Positions 23,212-34,438 of a stretch of 64,000 nucleotides of DNA are shown piece after piece. This stretch comes from Lactarius indigo (lineage: Eukaryota; Basidiomycota; Agaricomycetes; Russulales; Russulaceae). Each line of letters opens with the position of its first letter. Position 1 is the stretch's first letter. The translations under genes were made by a program, and so were the position numbers. Under the pieces are notes generated by a model. It saw only the letters and a program-made list of their open reading frames with translations, made no database searches and was not told where the DNA came from. The stretch lies in contig JAFKAC010000002.1 in the NCBI GenBank assembly GCA_025766275.1, positions 1,488,001-1,552,000 on the forward strand. The letters are read 5' to 3'.

Positions 23212-23699
23212 TGTACAAAGATCTTGAGTTGATTTTACCAGCACAGTTGCCCGGAGGGAATGAGGTGGAAGGAAATGTGTGGTTTTCTTGAAAGAGGCGG
23301 ATGGAGTGTAAGGGGTGGTGAAAGGAGGACTAGATACTGGCTAGTGCTGCCGCGGATAATCGGATTCGGGTTCCGGAATGTCGTCGCTTGCGCCGGTGCC
23401 ACACCTACGCCAAATAAAGATGAGTCGGAAATGGAGGCAATCTGCCTTGGCGGAGAGAGGATAGAGGGGGGGCGGTTGGCGGTCGACCTATACTGAGACC
23501 CAAAAGGGAGCACAAGAACTTGAGTTGCACAAGAGAGTGTGCACTTAATGTTTACCCTCATCCAAGGGCAGTATATATACACAAGCAGGCAGCCACGGGA
23601 AAGCCGCAGCCACTGGCACGTTTCTTCCTGAGTACAATACATACCGTCATAACGAACATTCGAGAACACAACCGCAGTCGTTATCTTCTGAGTCAGACA
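23212..23699 (-). repeat. Long terminal repeat upstream of the second gag
   Basis: On the minus strand the segment runs from TGTCTGACTC to TTTGTACA with TGT/ACA ends and is 488 bp, almost the length of the LTR at 1225-1711 although the sequences differ. A TATATATA box on the minus strand near 23572-23580 fits a retroelement promoter. A TGGTACGAAGTC stretch about 21 nt inside could be the primer binding site. A second LTR was not found, so the ends rest on motifs only. Confidence 0.5.
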
Positions 23700-24676
23700 T
23701 ACGAGTAGAGCTTAGAAGGGCACGAGGGCTTGCACGAGGGTGGACAAGGGGACATGTGTCCTGGTCTTAAACTCGAAAGGACGACGCATAGTGGGGTCCT
23801 GTGAGAATATGAAGGCGTAGTAACGTAACGAAATGAAAAGGCCCTGCTGCGGTTCCCCGAGTGGTGTTGTTCGCCCCGGTCTAAAAGCGTGGTTACGTTC
23901 CAAGAGCCCTTCTTTTTTTTTCACAAGTAGGTCGAGTCACTAGTCACTAGCCAAGTCACTGGCGTGCCAGCATACTAGCTCATTAACAACTCACCCTTCC
24001 AAACCACCCTGCTTCCCCACTCAGCAATAGAGAATGGGACAGGCCACCGTGGATAACTTGAAGGCCTACAGTGGTGGTGTGTACGGCACAACAGTACAGT
24101 ACATCGTGATGCCGTACCTTGAAGGTATGGCATGTATCTGTTTTCTAACTCTTCATTTATCGATCATCACCTCGTGCTCTTATCTTTGGTCATGTTACCT
24201 TATCCCTATCCTCATCGCTCGCGCACAGACCAACTTGTCAGTCATTTCCCCTGTCCTGTATTTCCTTCATCATGATGGTTGCTGTAGTCTTTCTTGGCTC
24301 TCCAGCCTAGCTCCATTAACACTACAAAGTTCTTGGCCTCTCATGTGCACGCTTCCCGTTCGTGCCTTCCATACACATTACTGGTCAATTGCCAGCTGTC
24401 AAGACTTGTTTCCCATCATGATTACCCATTTTGTTTTGAATAGCCCATCCTAATAATAATGTAGTACTAAGTCATATCGAAGCAAGCTTACTTACTCATT
24501 AAACTCTATAGTCAAGCCCTTGACCCCATGTCCCAGACGGTTTTCAGTATGTCTCGCACACTGTCGGCCACTCTCCAAGTCATTACAACCTCTCGCCAAT
24601 CTGCAGAAAGATACCCCGCTCCGCATTGACCAACTCCTGACATTCGGACTGGTCGTGATCGTCATCCCTGAAGCGG
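23700..24676. other. No gene recognised
   Basis: Short frames only. A frame at 24034-24453 has scattered hydrophobic residues but no family signature. Confidence 0.4.
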
Positions 24677-25402
24677 CTATGGGCGTCCTTGAACAGGACG
24701 GGGTGGGCGTTCCCGCATGGGTGTATCAATGCGCCTGGAGAAGTCGATAAGGAAAACCTGCTTTTCCTTCATGACGAAATGGCGCAAGGTCGAGCTCCGT
24801 ATTGTGCATCACTCCTGCTGCATGGACCTTGCACAATGTCAACATCGCTAGACGACTGCCACCCGAGCCAGATGGACGATGTCAGACGAACTTGAAACTC
24901 GGAGGATGCAAACACCGTGGACGCACCAAAACTCGGAAGGGTTCTTCAATTTTTCCGTGCTCATGCAGAGTTCCATGATCAGACACGCAATTGGCGCCGC
25001 CATCGTCCCGCCCGTGAAGAACCCGTAAGTCCGTGGCACGGCGACGCCAGCAAGTTCTGCGAGCTCACGGCGGTAGAGTAGCTCCTCGCGGCGGAGCGCG
25101 GCGACTGCTTCTACACCCGCGGCGTACTTCAGGCACACCTGTGGCGGGAGCGCGGAGCAACCGCCGGTGACGGCGAGCTCCGCAGCAAAGACGTTGCGCC
25201 GTGTGCTACCGCCTGTACCAAATTTGCGTACGAACGGCCGTATTGTGTGGGACACGCCTGAGAGTGGGTGCTTGAGTGTCGCGGCGATGTGGGTGGGTGT
25301 CGGAGAGCAGGAGAAGAGGAAGCATCTGCGGCCGAGGCCGAACTCGATGGAAAGCGTGCTGCGGGGTATCACGATGTTATTGGCGCCAAGCATCAAGTAC
25401 AA
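24677..25402 (-). pseudogene. Kinase-like protein, paralogue 1, divergent and probably damaged
   Basis: The minus strand encodes ALPPQVCLKYAAGVEAV, ALRREELLYRRELAELAG, VAVPRTYGFFTG and IACLIMELC. After an intron-like gap come LCKVHAAGVMHNTELD and, after a +1 shift near 24788, RHFVMKEKQVFLIDFSRR with a stop at 24677-24679. The order (CLKL, long helix, VPRxYGFF, ExC, H..G..HN, I/VDFSRA) matches the large basidiomycete family of kinase-like proteins in which the HRD Asp may be replaced and DFG becomes DFS. The start is not fixed, and there is no Gly-rich loop in view. Function unknown. Best compared with the sibling at 28866-29469. Confidence 0.6.
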
Positions 25403-28400
25403 ATAGCGAGTGTAATGGCAGATCTTTGGAGAGTGAATCGATGAGGAGAAAGAGACGGTAGTGTTGTGGTTGATCTTCTGCGCGAAATGCGAACCCAGTT
25501 ATATGCGCCTTACGGAGAGCTATGAAAATGTGAATTGTGGCGGACGCGCACTGTCCACAGTAGGCTACCAGGCATTCTCCGCGGGTCCAACTCTAACCGT
25601 GGCAACGTGTGGACAAGCAGATTCCAATCACGGTATAAGCGGTGCCTTGAGTCGTCCGCAGCCCCAAGTCTTGGAAACGATAGTGAGACACCACGAACAC
25701 GAACGCAGCGGGAAGCGCCGGAGGGTCTATTCAGGCGGCTAGAAGATTGCTAAGCAGGTGTGACCGGGCCCCGCGTAGGCATTCGTCAGAAAAAGCGAAC
25801 TGGCCACCAACGCTTTGATACTCTGCATACCACAAGAATTTACAGTTATTCCACACGGCGTTAGTCAATGAAGGTGCACCCGACAGCTGGGTATAAATTA
25901 TTACTGAAGACGGGCTAGCAAGGGAGGAGAACCGACACGACAGTTCCCTCAGCGCGACCATTCGCGCCAGTTCGAGAGGAAGGACATAAGAGGATGAGAT
26001 TTTGTTGGTGAGAATGGGTTGTTACACCGTCAGTAGCAGAACTCGAACTTGGAGGAAATAACCAGAGAGCCAGAGAGAACCCCAGGTGCAATCAGGGGTT
26101 CGAGTTTCCGGAAAAGATACCGTGAGTACGGACCCGTAACCAGGCAACTCCGGTACGGTCCCCACTCCGCACAAAAATGGGGGGCTGGGGCAATACGGGC
26201 GGGTGAACTCGACAGCAACCGGTACAGTACTCGCTGCAAAACTTACTGTAAGCGCAGAGAGTTTGAAATGGTTCAAATGGTACCCTAACAAGAGTCTAGG
26301 GACCGTGATATTATCCCAGCGTTTGAGTCTTTCTCGGACTCAGGCAAGGACTCTGGTTTCCTCCATATGTTAGGGACTGAACTTGAAGCGTTCGGGGTCG
26401 GAGGCTTCAAGGCTTCAGTGGTGGTGGGAAGAGGCCGGAGTTGTGATGGGGCGAGTTAGACAACAGAGCAAAGCGTGCACCACTGTCTGTGGATTCTCCA
26501 CATGCGCATTCGATGTCGTCTCTGAGTCCTGGATCACCGGGTCAGTCGGGCCACCTACAATAAGATATTTTGTTTCCGCTTCATTACGTACTCATTGCCG
26601 CGAGCTGGATCGCGAAAATCCAGACCTCAGGTTGTTGAAATATCTCAGATGACGGGTACGTGGTTTAATGGTCACGGAGACAGCGTCGTAGCGCACCACA
26701 AGTGGAAGCGCTTGCTGGAGACAGCCAGCGCTCTAAAGACCCCGTAGAGAATCGGCGCCTCGGCGCCTCAGAGGCAAAAGCGGGGCGCTTCTTGGTCAGC
26801 TTGATTCTGAGAATTTCTGACGAAGAGTTCGTACCCAACGATGAGTGAGATTAATCATTGTCATCTACATTCACAGTGTCTGTGCATGCCCTTGTATTAT
26901 GTATGAGCCTGATCCTGGAATTTTTCATGCGCGGTTGCCAGTGTCCACGAGCGGGAACATGACTGACTGCTCTCGGGCAAGGTTGGATATAAAAAGAAGG
27001 TGGGTGTGGGAATACACACGTAAGCACCTCATATCACTTCTCTTGCACAGCCCATCGACAAGGGAAAGAATATGCGTAGTACACTACTTCCTACCACCAT
27101 CATTCTCCAAATGTCTGCTAGTGACGACACCGGAATTTCCCAATTGTCGAAGGAAAACAACGAGCCCATGCTACCTATCTTGCACGACACTAACCAAATG
27201 TTTCTCAGGGTTGACAGTACCAGTGTTCCATCTGCACCGAGGTAGCACGTCGAGCCCACAAGCCATGCGGAATCAATTGCCGGCTCTGCCTGTGAAAGCT
27301 CTTTCACAGACAGAGTCGACAATCTATTCCTATTAGAGCTTATTCGATGATCACCTCTTTATGCAAACGATTCCCTAGTCATCCGCCCCTCGGGCAATGT
27401 CTTTCCACCACTTGCTGTCTTGTTTTCCGGTTGTTTATTGAATGTCGGCCCGATGGAAATGTCTCCCCTAGCGCCTGTGCCCGCTGCCATCTTGTCCAAG
27501 GGGCCGTGTCTCAGACGAGCCACAACAAATGTAGGGCGTGGGTCACGCGCCTCGCCTTCGACAGGCACGCGTCGAGGGGGTCGTCGCTCGCACGTGCTCT
27601 TGAACCGCATGACTTACGTGCATGGCGGGCAACCTATATCCTGTACGTTCTCTTGAAGACAGATTAGCCTAGGCTCTTTCGACATTTTGGAGCCCTCGCT
27701 GAATGCGATCTAGATGACGTTTACGTTGCCCACTCTGGGCCACCGCAACCGTTTGCAAGGCACACTGGAGCATGTGTAACACTCAGGCTCAACCCTATAG
27801 GTGACCAGTTATGGGCTATCAGAGGTATGAAGAAAGAGGCGTTCTATTGTAGTTGACTCAGTCAAAAACCAGGTAATTTCCTTGTTGAGGACAGCCGCCG
27901 CTTAGTCGCCCCCACTTAGCCAGTTTGCTTTCCTGGCATGTACAGTAAGTACTGTACCGCAAGTGTGGGCCTGATAGGGTGGCTGCTGACTACCAAATTG
28001 GACCCTGAGATCTTATTACCATTTCTATAACTGCCATCAACACGATAGCACAGGCATACTCTTGGCATACTGCAATAGCGAGTAAACACAAGACCCGTCT
28101 TGCACGACGTCCACCGACGTGAGGTGATCTCAGAGCATTTTCAGAGCGAGTTGGAGCACGCAATGTGTCTCAGGAGACCCGAATGGGTCTTTGCACAAAG
28201 TCCTTACATGCGTATGTGCTGTCCCGAATCGCAATCTGTGCGATGGTGTAAACACATGCAAAGGTCTGGATACGATAATGGACTTTTTTTTTTTGAATAA
28301 TCCTAGGAATCGTGGAACGAATCGCTCGTAATCCATATCGTCTGAGATTCTCATTGTTAGGGGTGTAGGCTTTCATCGGCTGCGACGCGAACACGCGACC

Positions 28401-28865
28401 GAATGTGTAGGAACTCTAGGTACTCAAGCTTGAGCCCCGCCCAACGCACTGCGGCGGTATTTCCTCCCACTTTGGAAAGCAGTCAGCTGGCGGTGAATCA
28501 AGCAACACAGGTACGCTATTTTGGGAGTAATTGAGCCACATAAATCCTATGTAAGGCGAATGAATACTGCCAAAGCGATTCCTGGTCGGCGTTCACCATG
28601 ACAGCCGGGTGAGCGTGATACAGTTAAATTTATCCCAGCGTCGGTTGGACAGCCAGCGCCATCAAAGCTTACAAGATACAGTGGAGTCGAAACAGTAATG
28701 ATGTTCGTTTAATGATGAATGGATTGGTATGAGTACATGCAGGGGTGATTAAGGACAAACACAGGATTACACTACTTCCTTGACCGGTCGCAAACACGTC
28801 AGATAGATCTCGTCATCATCACGACGCCACAGACACAGCTCGCATTCTTTCTTTAGCCATAGCCA
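25403..28865. other. 3.5 kb without a recognisable gene
   Basis: All frames are short and lack family motifs. The composition is intermediate and the region lies between two kinase-like paralogues, so it may be degraded duplicate or transposon sequence, but nothing can be named. Confidence 0.4.
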
Positions 28866-29469
28866 TCAACCCGCCGCAGTCGCGCTCAGTCGTCTTCGTG
28901 TATATCCTTCCGGTCGAGACTGAAAACGTTGATTACTATAGACGGGCATCGCACTTTTACATCGATGCACCACGGCGCGCGAAAAGTCGACGAGCATAAC
29001 TTTGTTGTCCTTCATGACAAAGTGATGTAATTCGAGTGGCATGTTTTGCGTGATGCCGACCGTATGTACCTTACGCACGTTCTGCATCGCGAGGTGACTG
29101 AAGGAGAAGATTGGCCAGCTGCATGAAAGAAGAAAGGAAAATGACGTACACGAACGCCTCCGAATCACGGAGCAAGAGAGTGGGTCCAAGACAGAGCTCG
29201 AGTAGGAGGCAGGCCACGGGAGTGTCCTCGCAGTGTCCAATGAAAAACCCGTACATCCTCGGCACCGCGATGCCCCATAGCTTTGCGAGCTGTCTCCGGT
29301 AAACGGAAGCTTCGTGGCTCAGACGTACGACTTCGTCCACGCCACGCGCCAGTTTCAAGCATACATCCTTCGGGACATCATCGGACGGCCCAGTGAAATC
29401 CAATGTCGCGGCGAAGACCTTGACCGACTCGTGGTCGGCGGGGAGGTATCCTGGGAAAAGCCGTTGCAT
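28866..29469 (-). pseudogene. Kinase-like protein, paralogue 2, divergent and probably damaged
   Basis: From an ATG at 29469 the frame gives VPKDVCLKLARGVDEVVRL, HEASVYRRQLAKLWGIAVPR, MYGFFIG, VACLLLELCLG, then a consensus donor. A second exon in another frame carries VRKVHTVGITQNMPLELHHF, VMKDNKVMLVDFSRAVVH and a stop at 28866. The segment aligns along its length with 24677-25402, sharing VPR-YGFF, LELC, KVH..G, L-HFVMK and DFSR. The usual catalytic HRD Asp is not evident (QNM at the position where relatives have HND). The junction between the two exons leaves the frame unresolved. The N-terminus is probably incomplete. Confidence 0.6.
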
Positions 29470-30074
29470 TGGCTGGCTGATCCCGAACAGAGGGAAGTTA
29501 AGGCGGGCGTAGGCAGAAAAGGCCTCATCGAACCAGGGAAAGAGCTTGTACTTCGACCATCTGACTGAAACGGACAGTGAGGGAGTTGTTGTACGGCGAA
29601 TATAGAACAGTCATAGTCGGGACGGGATGAGATAGGAATGGGACTGATGGGAGGGACGAGGAAATAAGGCGGACTCGCGTATAAGTAATTTTGGAGGGTT
29701 GATGGACAAAGGAAGCGGTTGCGTGAACCACGGTCGGATGCCACGTTTCCGCACTTCCGAGACACATTGGAGCTAAAGGGGCGGTTCATAGGTGACGGTG
29801 CCCCGAGGGTCTGTGGTCCGCGACGAGAACGCCAACCTCCGTTGGGGACGGAAGACCTGCTTTGGGGTCGTAGCTAATGCAGTGTTGCTTTTGGGATAGT
29901 TCCCCGTTCTGCACTGCCGAACGTAACGGATCATCAGGGCAGAGGAAGAGCGTAGTGGTTGCCAAAGTGATATCGATAACCACTTTTTTCTCACATTCCA
30001 TTTGTGGCATTCGATTGATTACATAAGCCACAGCTCTTGGGGATCACGGAGATCAGAGCTCAGTATGATTGAAC
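29470..30074. other. No gene recognised
   Basis: About 600 bp between the start of kinase-like paralogue 2 and the oxidoreductase start. It may hold an unrecognised 5' exon of the former and the promoter of the latter. Confidence 0.4.
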
Positions 30075-31525
30075 ATGGTCGAGCGTTATCCGACGTTACT
30101 CAAAGCACTTACTTTGCAAAAACCGGCGGAGCCTCGTAAGCCTGTGTATAATGACGTGTGTATCGTCGAGAAATCAGTCCCTGTGCTCAAACGCGGCGAA
30201 GTTCTCGTGCTGATCAACGCAGCAGGTTTCAATCACCGAGAGGTGGGCTTGGGTTACATGGCCAAATACCCTGAATGTGACTTTGTTTTAGCTCTGGATC
30301 CGCAAAGGGCAATATCCGGGGATCGTCTTCGGTAGCACTTTAGGCGCAGATGGGGCTGGTGAGTCCTTCTCTATATCTCCGCCAGCCCTTACACCCGACT
30401 GTCGTTTCTCAGGTCTCGTCATCGCCTCCTACGATGACCAAGACGAGCTCTTGAACGAGCGTGTTTTCCTCGTCCCGGCGCGTGGATGGGAGAGAGACCC
30501 GCTCGCACCTGAGACACCGTAAGTCGCACGCGTCGCTTCTTCCCCCTTCACATGAAGCAGTAGAGAAAAGCTGAATAATGAATCCCCCCAAATCGCCGCA
30601 GGTTCGGAATCCTCGGAGGCGGCGATAACCCGCCTATCGGAAGCTTCGCTTCCCACGTCGTCGTCGAACGTGACCAAGTCATACGAACACCCGCGCATCT
30701 CGAGGACGTGCACGCGGCGGCTTGGCCCCTCGGTGGCGTCACTGCCTGGAGGTGCGTCCTCCACCTTGATGGCCGCGGCGTATCCTCCGGCCAAACAACG
30801 TTCACCTCAGGGCTGTCGTCGTGAATGCGCGTGTCTCACGCGGGCACACCGTCTTGATCACGGGCATTGGCGGCGGCGTTGCGCTGCTCGCGCTGCAACT
30901 CTGCCTCGCGCTCGGCGCGCGCGTATACGTGACAAGCGGCTCAGATGCCAAGCTTGCGCAGGCGGTGGCCCTCGGGGCCGTGGGTGGCGTGAACTACAGG
31001 CACAGTCGGTCCCGCCTCCCCGTTATTACTACCTGCTACCAGCGTACCTGACCGCCCCTCGTAAAACTTTGCCAGAGGACTGGCCAAAGGCGCTGGAAAA
31101 GATCCTCGGGGGAACGACGCTGCTTGATTCGGTCATCGACTCAGCAGGCGGTCCCATTTCCCAGCAGGTTGGCCGCGTGCTTCGTCTTGGAGGGCGCATC
31201 GTGTTGTACGGGATGACCGTGACACAACAGGTGCCGTTCACGATGCGCGAGGTGCTGCGGAACCAGCAGCTCATTGGTGAGTCCTCTTCGTCTTCCCAGC
31301 ACGGCTATTGATCGTGCGACTATCGTGTACAAGGCTCCACCATGGGCTCGAAAGGCCGACCTTCAGGCTGCAACCAACTTCATCGCGGAGCACCGGATCA
31401 CGCCTGTCGTCTCGCGCGTCCTCGATGGGCTTGAGAGTGCCGACGAAGGTTTTGAACTTCTTGCTCGCGGTGACCACTTCGGCAAGATCGTCGTCAGGAT
31501 GGACTCGGGCCCTTCCTGTTCCTGA
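30075..31525 (+). CDS. Medium-chain dehydrogenase/reductase, quinone-oxidoreductase-like
   Basis: MDR proteins of this group reduce quinones or enals with NADPH, or are labelled zinc-binding alcohol dehydrogenases. The ATG at 30075 starts MVERYPTLLKALTL. A GroES-like domain follows (INAAGFNHRE, intron, LWIRKGQYPGIVFGSTLGADG, then GSFASHVVVE), and a Rossmann domain with TVLITGIGGGVALLALQL, VALGAVGGVNY, LLDSVIDSAGGPISQQ, VLRLGGRIVLYGMT and the C-terminal GDHFGKIVVRM. Zinc ligands of true alcohol dehydrogenases are not evident. At least six introns occur (for example the one opened by GTGGGC at 30242). The splice near 30998-31070 is unresolved, and one +1 break lies near 31354. Substrate cannot be assigned. 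Confidence 0.85.
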
Positions 31526-31695
31526 GAGCGGGAAGGCCAAACTTTGAATAGAACGATCAGCGCTGCAGCAGCGTGATCAGGTCGCACAAATATGTACCCA
31601 TCATACATCATTCTATTCGTCAGTTATCACACCCGATCTAACTGCACATTTTCATCCAAGAAAGACTCGAACGTGTACGCGGGCTCTGTACCCGT

Positions 31696-34243
31696 CTACT
31701 CCTGCCTACCAGTGGACCCCAGCATGAAAAGCATTTGTTTCTGCTTCTGCTTTCCCTTTTTCTTCCCTCCAGGAGCAGGAGAAGCCTCCGCGGCAACTGG
31801 TATCTCCTCGCCATCCCTGCCTCCCGCCACCTCGTCTTGTGCAGCACGGCCCGGCGCCCAAGCAGATGTTGATGGCGGAGCACTGCCAAGGATGTGCTGC
31901 AGTTGGCCCGTGCGTGCCGAGACGATCGGGCGAGCCCTTGGTGCCGCCGAACCCGGTAATGTCGGAAATGCTGAGTCTGTGAGTGGGGGTGCAGGGGGTG
32001 GTGGCGCCGCTGGTGGACGCCCTCCCTGAGATGATACAGAAGCGCCATTACCGTTGTTATTGTTCCCGCCAACGCCAGCAGCAGATGCAGACCACGCCGT
32101 GTTCCGCGCGGATTGCTTGCGGAAGTTCGGCGTAGGTCCTGTAGGTGTGTGCTGAGCGCGGGGCGGAGCCACCGCCTGTGGCTGGCGCGCTCGCTGTGTT
32201 CTAAGGGGCGGGAAACTCGCGCCGCCCTCGGCTGCCTGCGCGACACGGTCCCACACTGCTCGCTGTGCCTGCCTCGGTCCAGCGGCACGCCGGGCCGTCG
32301 CGGCGTTTAGCGTGCGCCCATCCGTGATACCTGCGTAGTCCTGTGCCGAAACCCGTCGGCATGAGATCCGGGAACTCGCGGCGGCGCTCGACCTTAAATC
32401 CGTTCCATGCGCTGAGCAGGGCCGTTTTCTTCTCCTCGTCCTCGAGAAAGTCGACGATGAGGTTCACGATCGACGCCGTTGCGTCGAGGTCTCGGTCTAG
32501 GATGCTCCAGATGGTCGAGATGAGGTCGCGTGCGCCAGACTGAGATGCTGTGTAGTCGCGCAAGGCGAGCTTGACGCCCGCGATGGCGTTTGTGGGATGT
32601 GGCGCGAGATTGCGTAAGCGCACGAAGATCGCCGTGTATCGCCTGAAGAAAAGGTCGCCGCGGTCATTAGTGAGTCCTTGCAGCAGAGAGGAGACGTACT
32701 CTCCAGTGATAGGGTCCATGGACGGCGGAGGGGGAGAAGGCGTCTGGTGTCGGCTTGGACCAGGCGAGAGGTCATTTGCATCTCCCTCCGTCGTCAAGTG
32801 CGCGCCAAAGCGATTGCGGCGACTTTCCAAGCCCGAAATTGGCCGTGGGGCTAGTTGGGGCTGAGGGTCGCGCTGCTCCCGTTCCCGCCCCCCTCCGCCG
32901 CTGCCAGGTGGCCCTCCACCACGGCGCCTGTTGGAGCTTGAAGAGGCATCTTGGAATTCAAAGGCAGCATCGACGCGGCGAACGTCCTTTTTATCACGCG
33001 TAGACATCTCGGCACCATGTTCTTCCATCATATGCGCTTGAAGATCAATCCGAGAACCAAACACAACGAATTTGCTGGCTTGACAACTAGGATTAGGACA
33101 TAGGTGGTGCGCCTGCTCAAAGTGCTGCTCCTGAAGATGAGGACGATCAGATGTCGGTAACCAACAAATGGAAGAACGCGACTGACCAATGCCTCATAAT
33201 TTTGGAAGCTGCGGAGTCACTTGTGTCAACGACGCAGGAGATTCAAGATTTAGACTTACTATTTGTCCCTAATCTCGTTTCGTTTGCATATAAAACATTC
33301 TTCATGTGTATGCCGCATGTGTGTGTATAGTTCGTCGTCGCCAAAAAGGCATTCGCGGCAGAATTCGCAGAGAGGATGTACGCCACCCTCGACTTGATCC
33401 TTGGACGCGATCTTTTGCTGTCGGCGTTGCATAGACGGAAGGTGTGTGAAGAGTTGAGGTGACGTGTATAATGCATGCTCGTGAGGAAAGACTTTCTTGT
33501 GGCGGATGCACAGGTCACTGATACATCTGTTCAAACAATTTCGGAGGAGGGATGCAAATTATTCCGCACCACATGAGTTTTGAATGGCTGCCACGGGCGT
33601 GCAATTTAAGGTCGTTCCATCCCGTAGCGATGTAGTCACAGGAAGAATCGGGACAATTGAAGCGTAGCAGAAGTAGAGACTCCTCCATTATTTCCTGAGT
33701 CTCAAACGATATCGCCAGCTTCTCATCTTCGAACGGAATGGAATCTGGGGCATAGGACGCGAAAGGTGCGTCAGGGGAAACGGTGAAGATGACTGTCGGT
33801 TGCGGTTCCTTGCGTTTGTTGATTAAGGATAACTACACGACCTGGACGGACGTTGCGCGTACCTTGCAGAATGTACATTCCAACTTTTTGTACAATGCCC
33901 GCAAACGCAGTGCACATATATGGCATGTACGATGGTTGCACACTGAGACCGCATAATACTTGACGGGTTCGGCGCAGATCCAGCAAAGATCCTGGCTGTC
34001 ATCTTCCTGTGCCTCCGTCTGGGAAGTGGGCACATCGGCGGCGGCAGAGGTATCACCACCTATCTTCACCCCATCCATCGCCTGTGTGTTTGGATCTGGC
34101 ATAGAGTCGGTCGCCACAGCGCCTTTGTCCTTTGCGCCACCCCTCCCGCCTCTAGTACTTGCACCTCTACCACGGGCGCGCCGGCGCCCGCGATTGGGAC
34201 TGGTGGTTTGCCTAGACTGTGTTTGAACGGATATATCTGCCAT
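31696..34243 (-). CDS. HEL2: RING-type E3 ubiquitin ligase HEL2/ZNF598 (ribosome quality control)
   Basis: HEL2/ZNF598 recognises collided ribosomes and ubiquitinates small-subunit proteins. The ATG at 34243 opens an Arg/Gly-rich N-terminus, then a RING finger CWICAEPVKYYAVSVCNHRT and CHICALRLR...CTFCK. Next comes a family-typical segment (TVIFTVSPDAPF, EDEKLAISFETQEIMEESL), then C2H2-type fingers (CDYIATGWNDLKLHARGSH; LMCDLCIRHKKVFPHEHAL; PLCEFCRECLFGDDELYTH; HLCPNPSCQASKFVVFGSR). A disordered linker precedes a helical region (VSSLLQGLTNDRGDLFFRR, IVNLIVDFLEDEEKK) and the C-terminal signature KKGKQKQKQMLFMLGS. Domain order matches full-length family members. One +1 break lies near 32341. Head-to-head with the coiled-coil gene. 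Confidence 0.93.
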
Positions 34244-34438
34244 TATATCTGCTTTGCTTTGCAGTGTTTAGAACGTTGAGCACTCGAGTACTGATGTTCG
34301 CTCGGGACCGCAGATGAGGAAGTGACCTTGAGTTGTGACCGTGACTCGGCGCTGCACTGTCAATTGAAGCGGCCTGACAGAATTTTCCCAACCATCGGTG
34401 GCAGCCAGGAAACTTGTTCCGCTACTAAATGACTGGTG
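34244..34438. promoter_or_regulatory. Divergent promoter of HEL2 and the coiled-coil gene
   Basis: 195 bp lie between the start codons of the oppositely oriented genes. Confidence 0.55.

Noticed and set aside
26845..27336. Plus-strand frame of 163 codons
   Set aside because: Cys/Ser-rich with no domain, no splice structure and no resemblance to neighbours; treated as chance.
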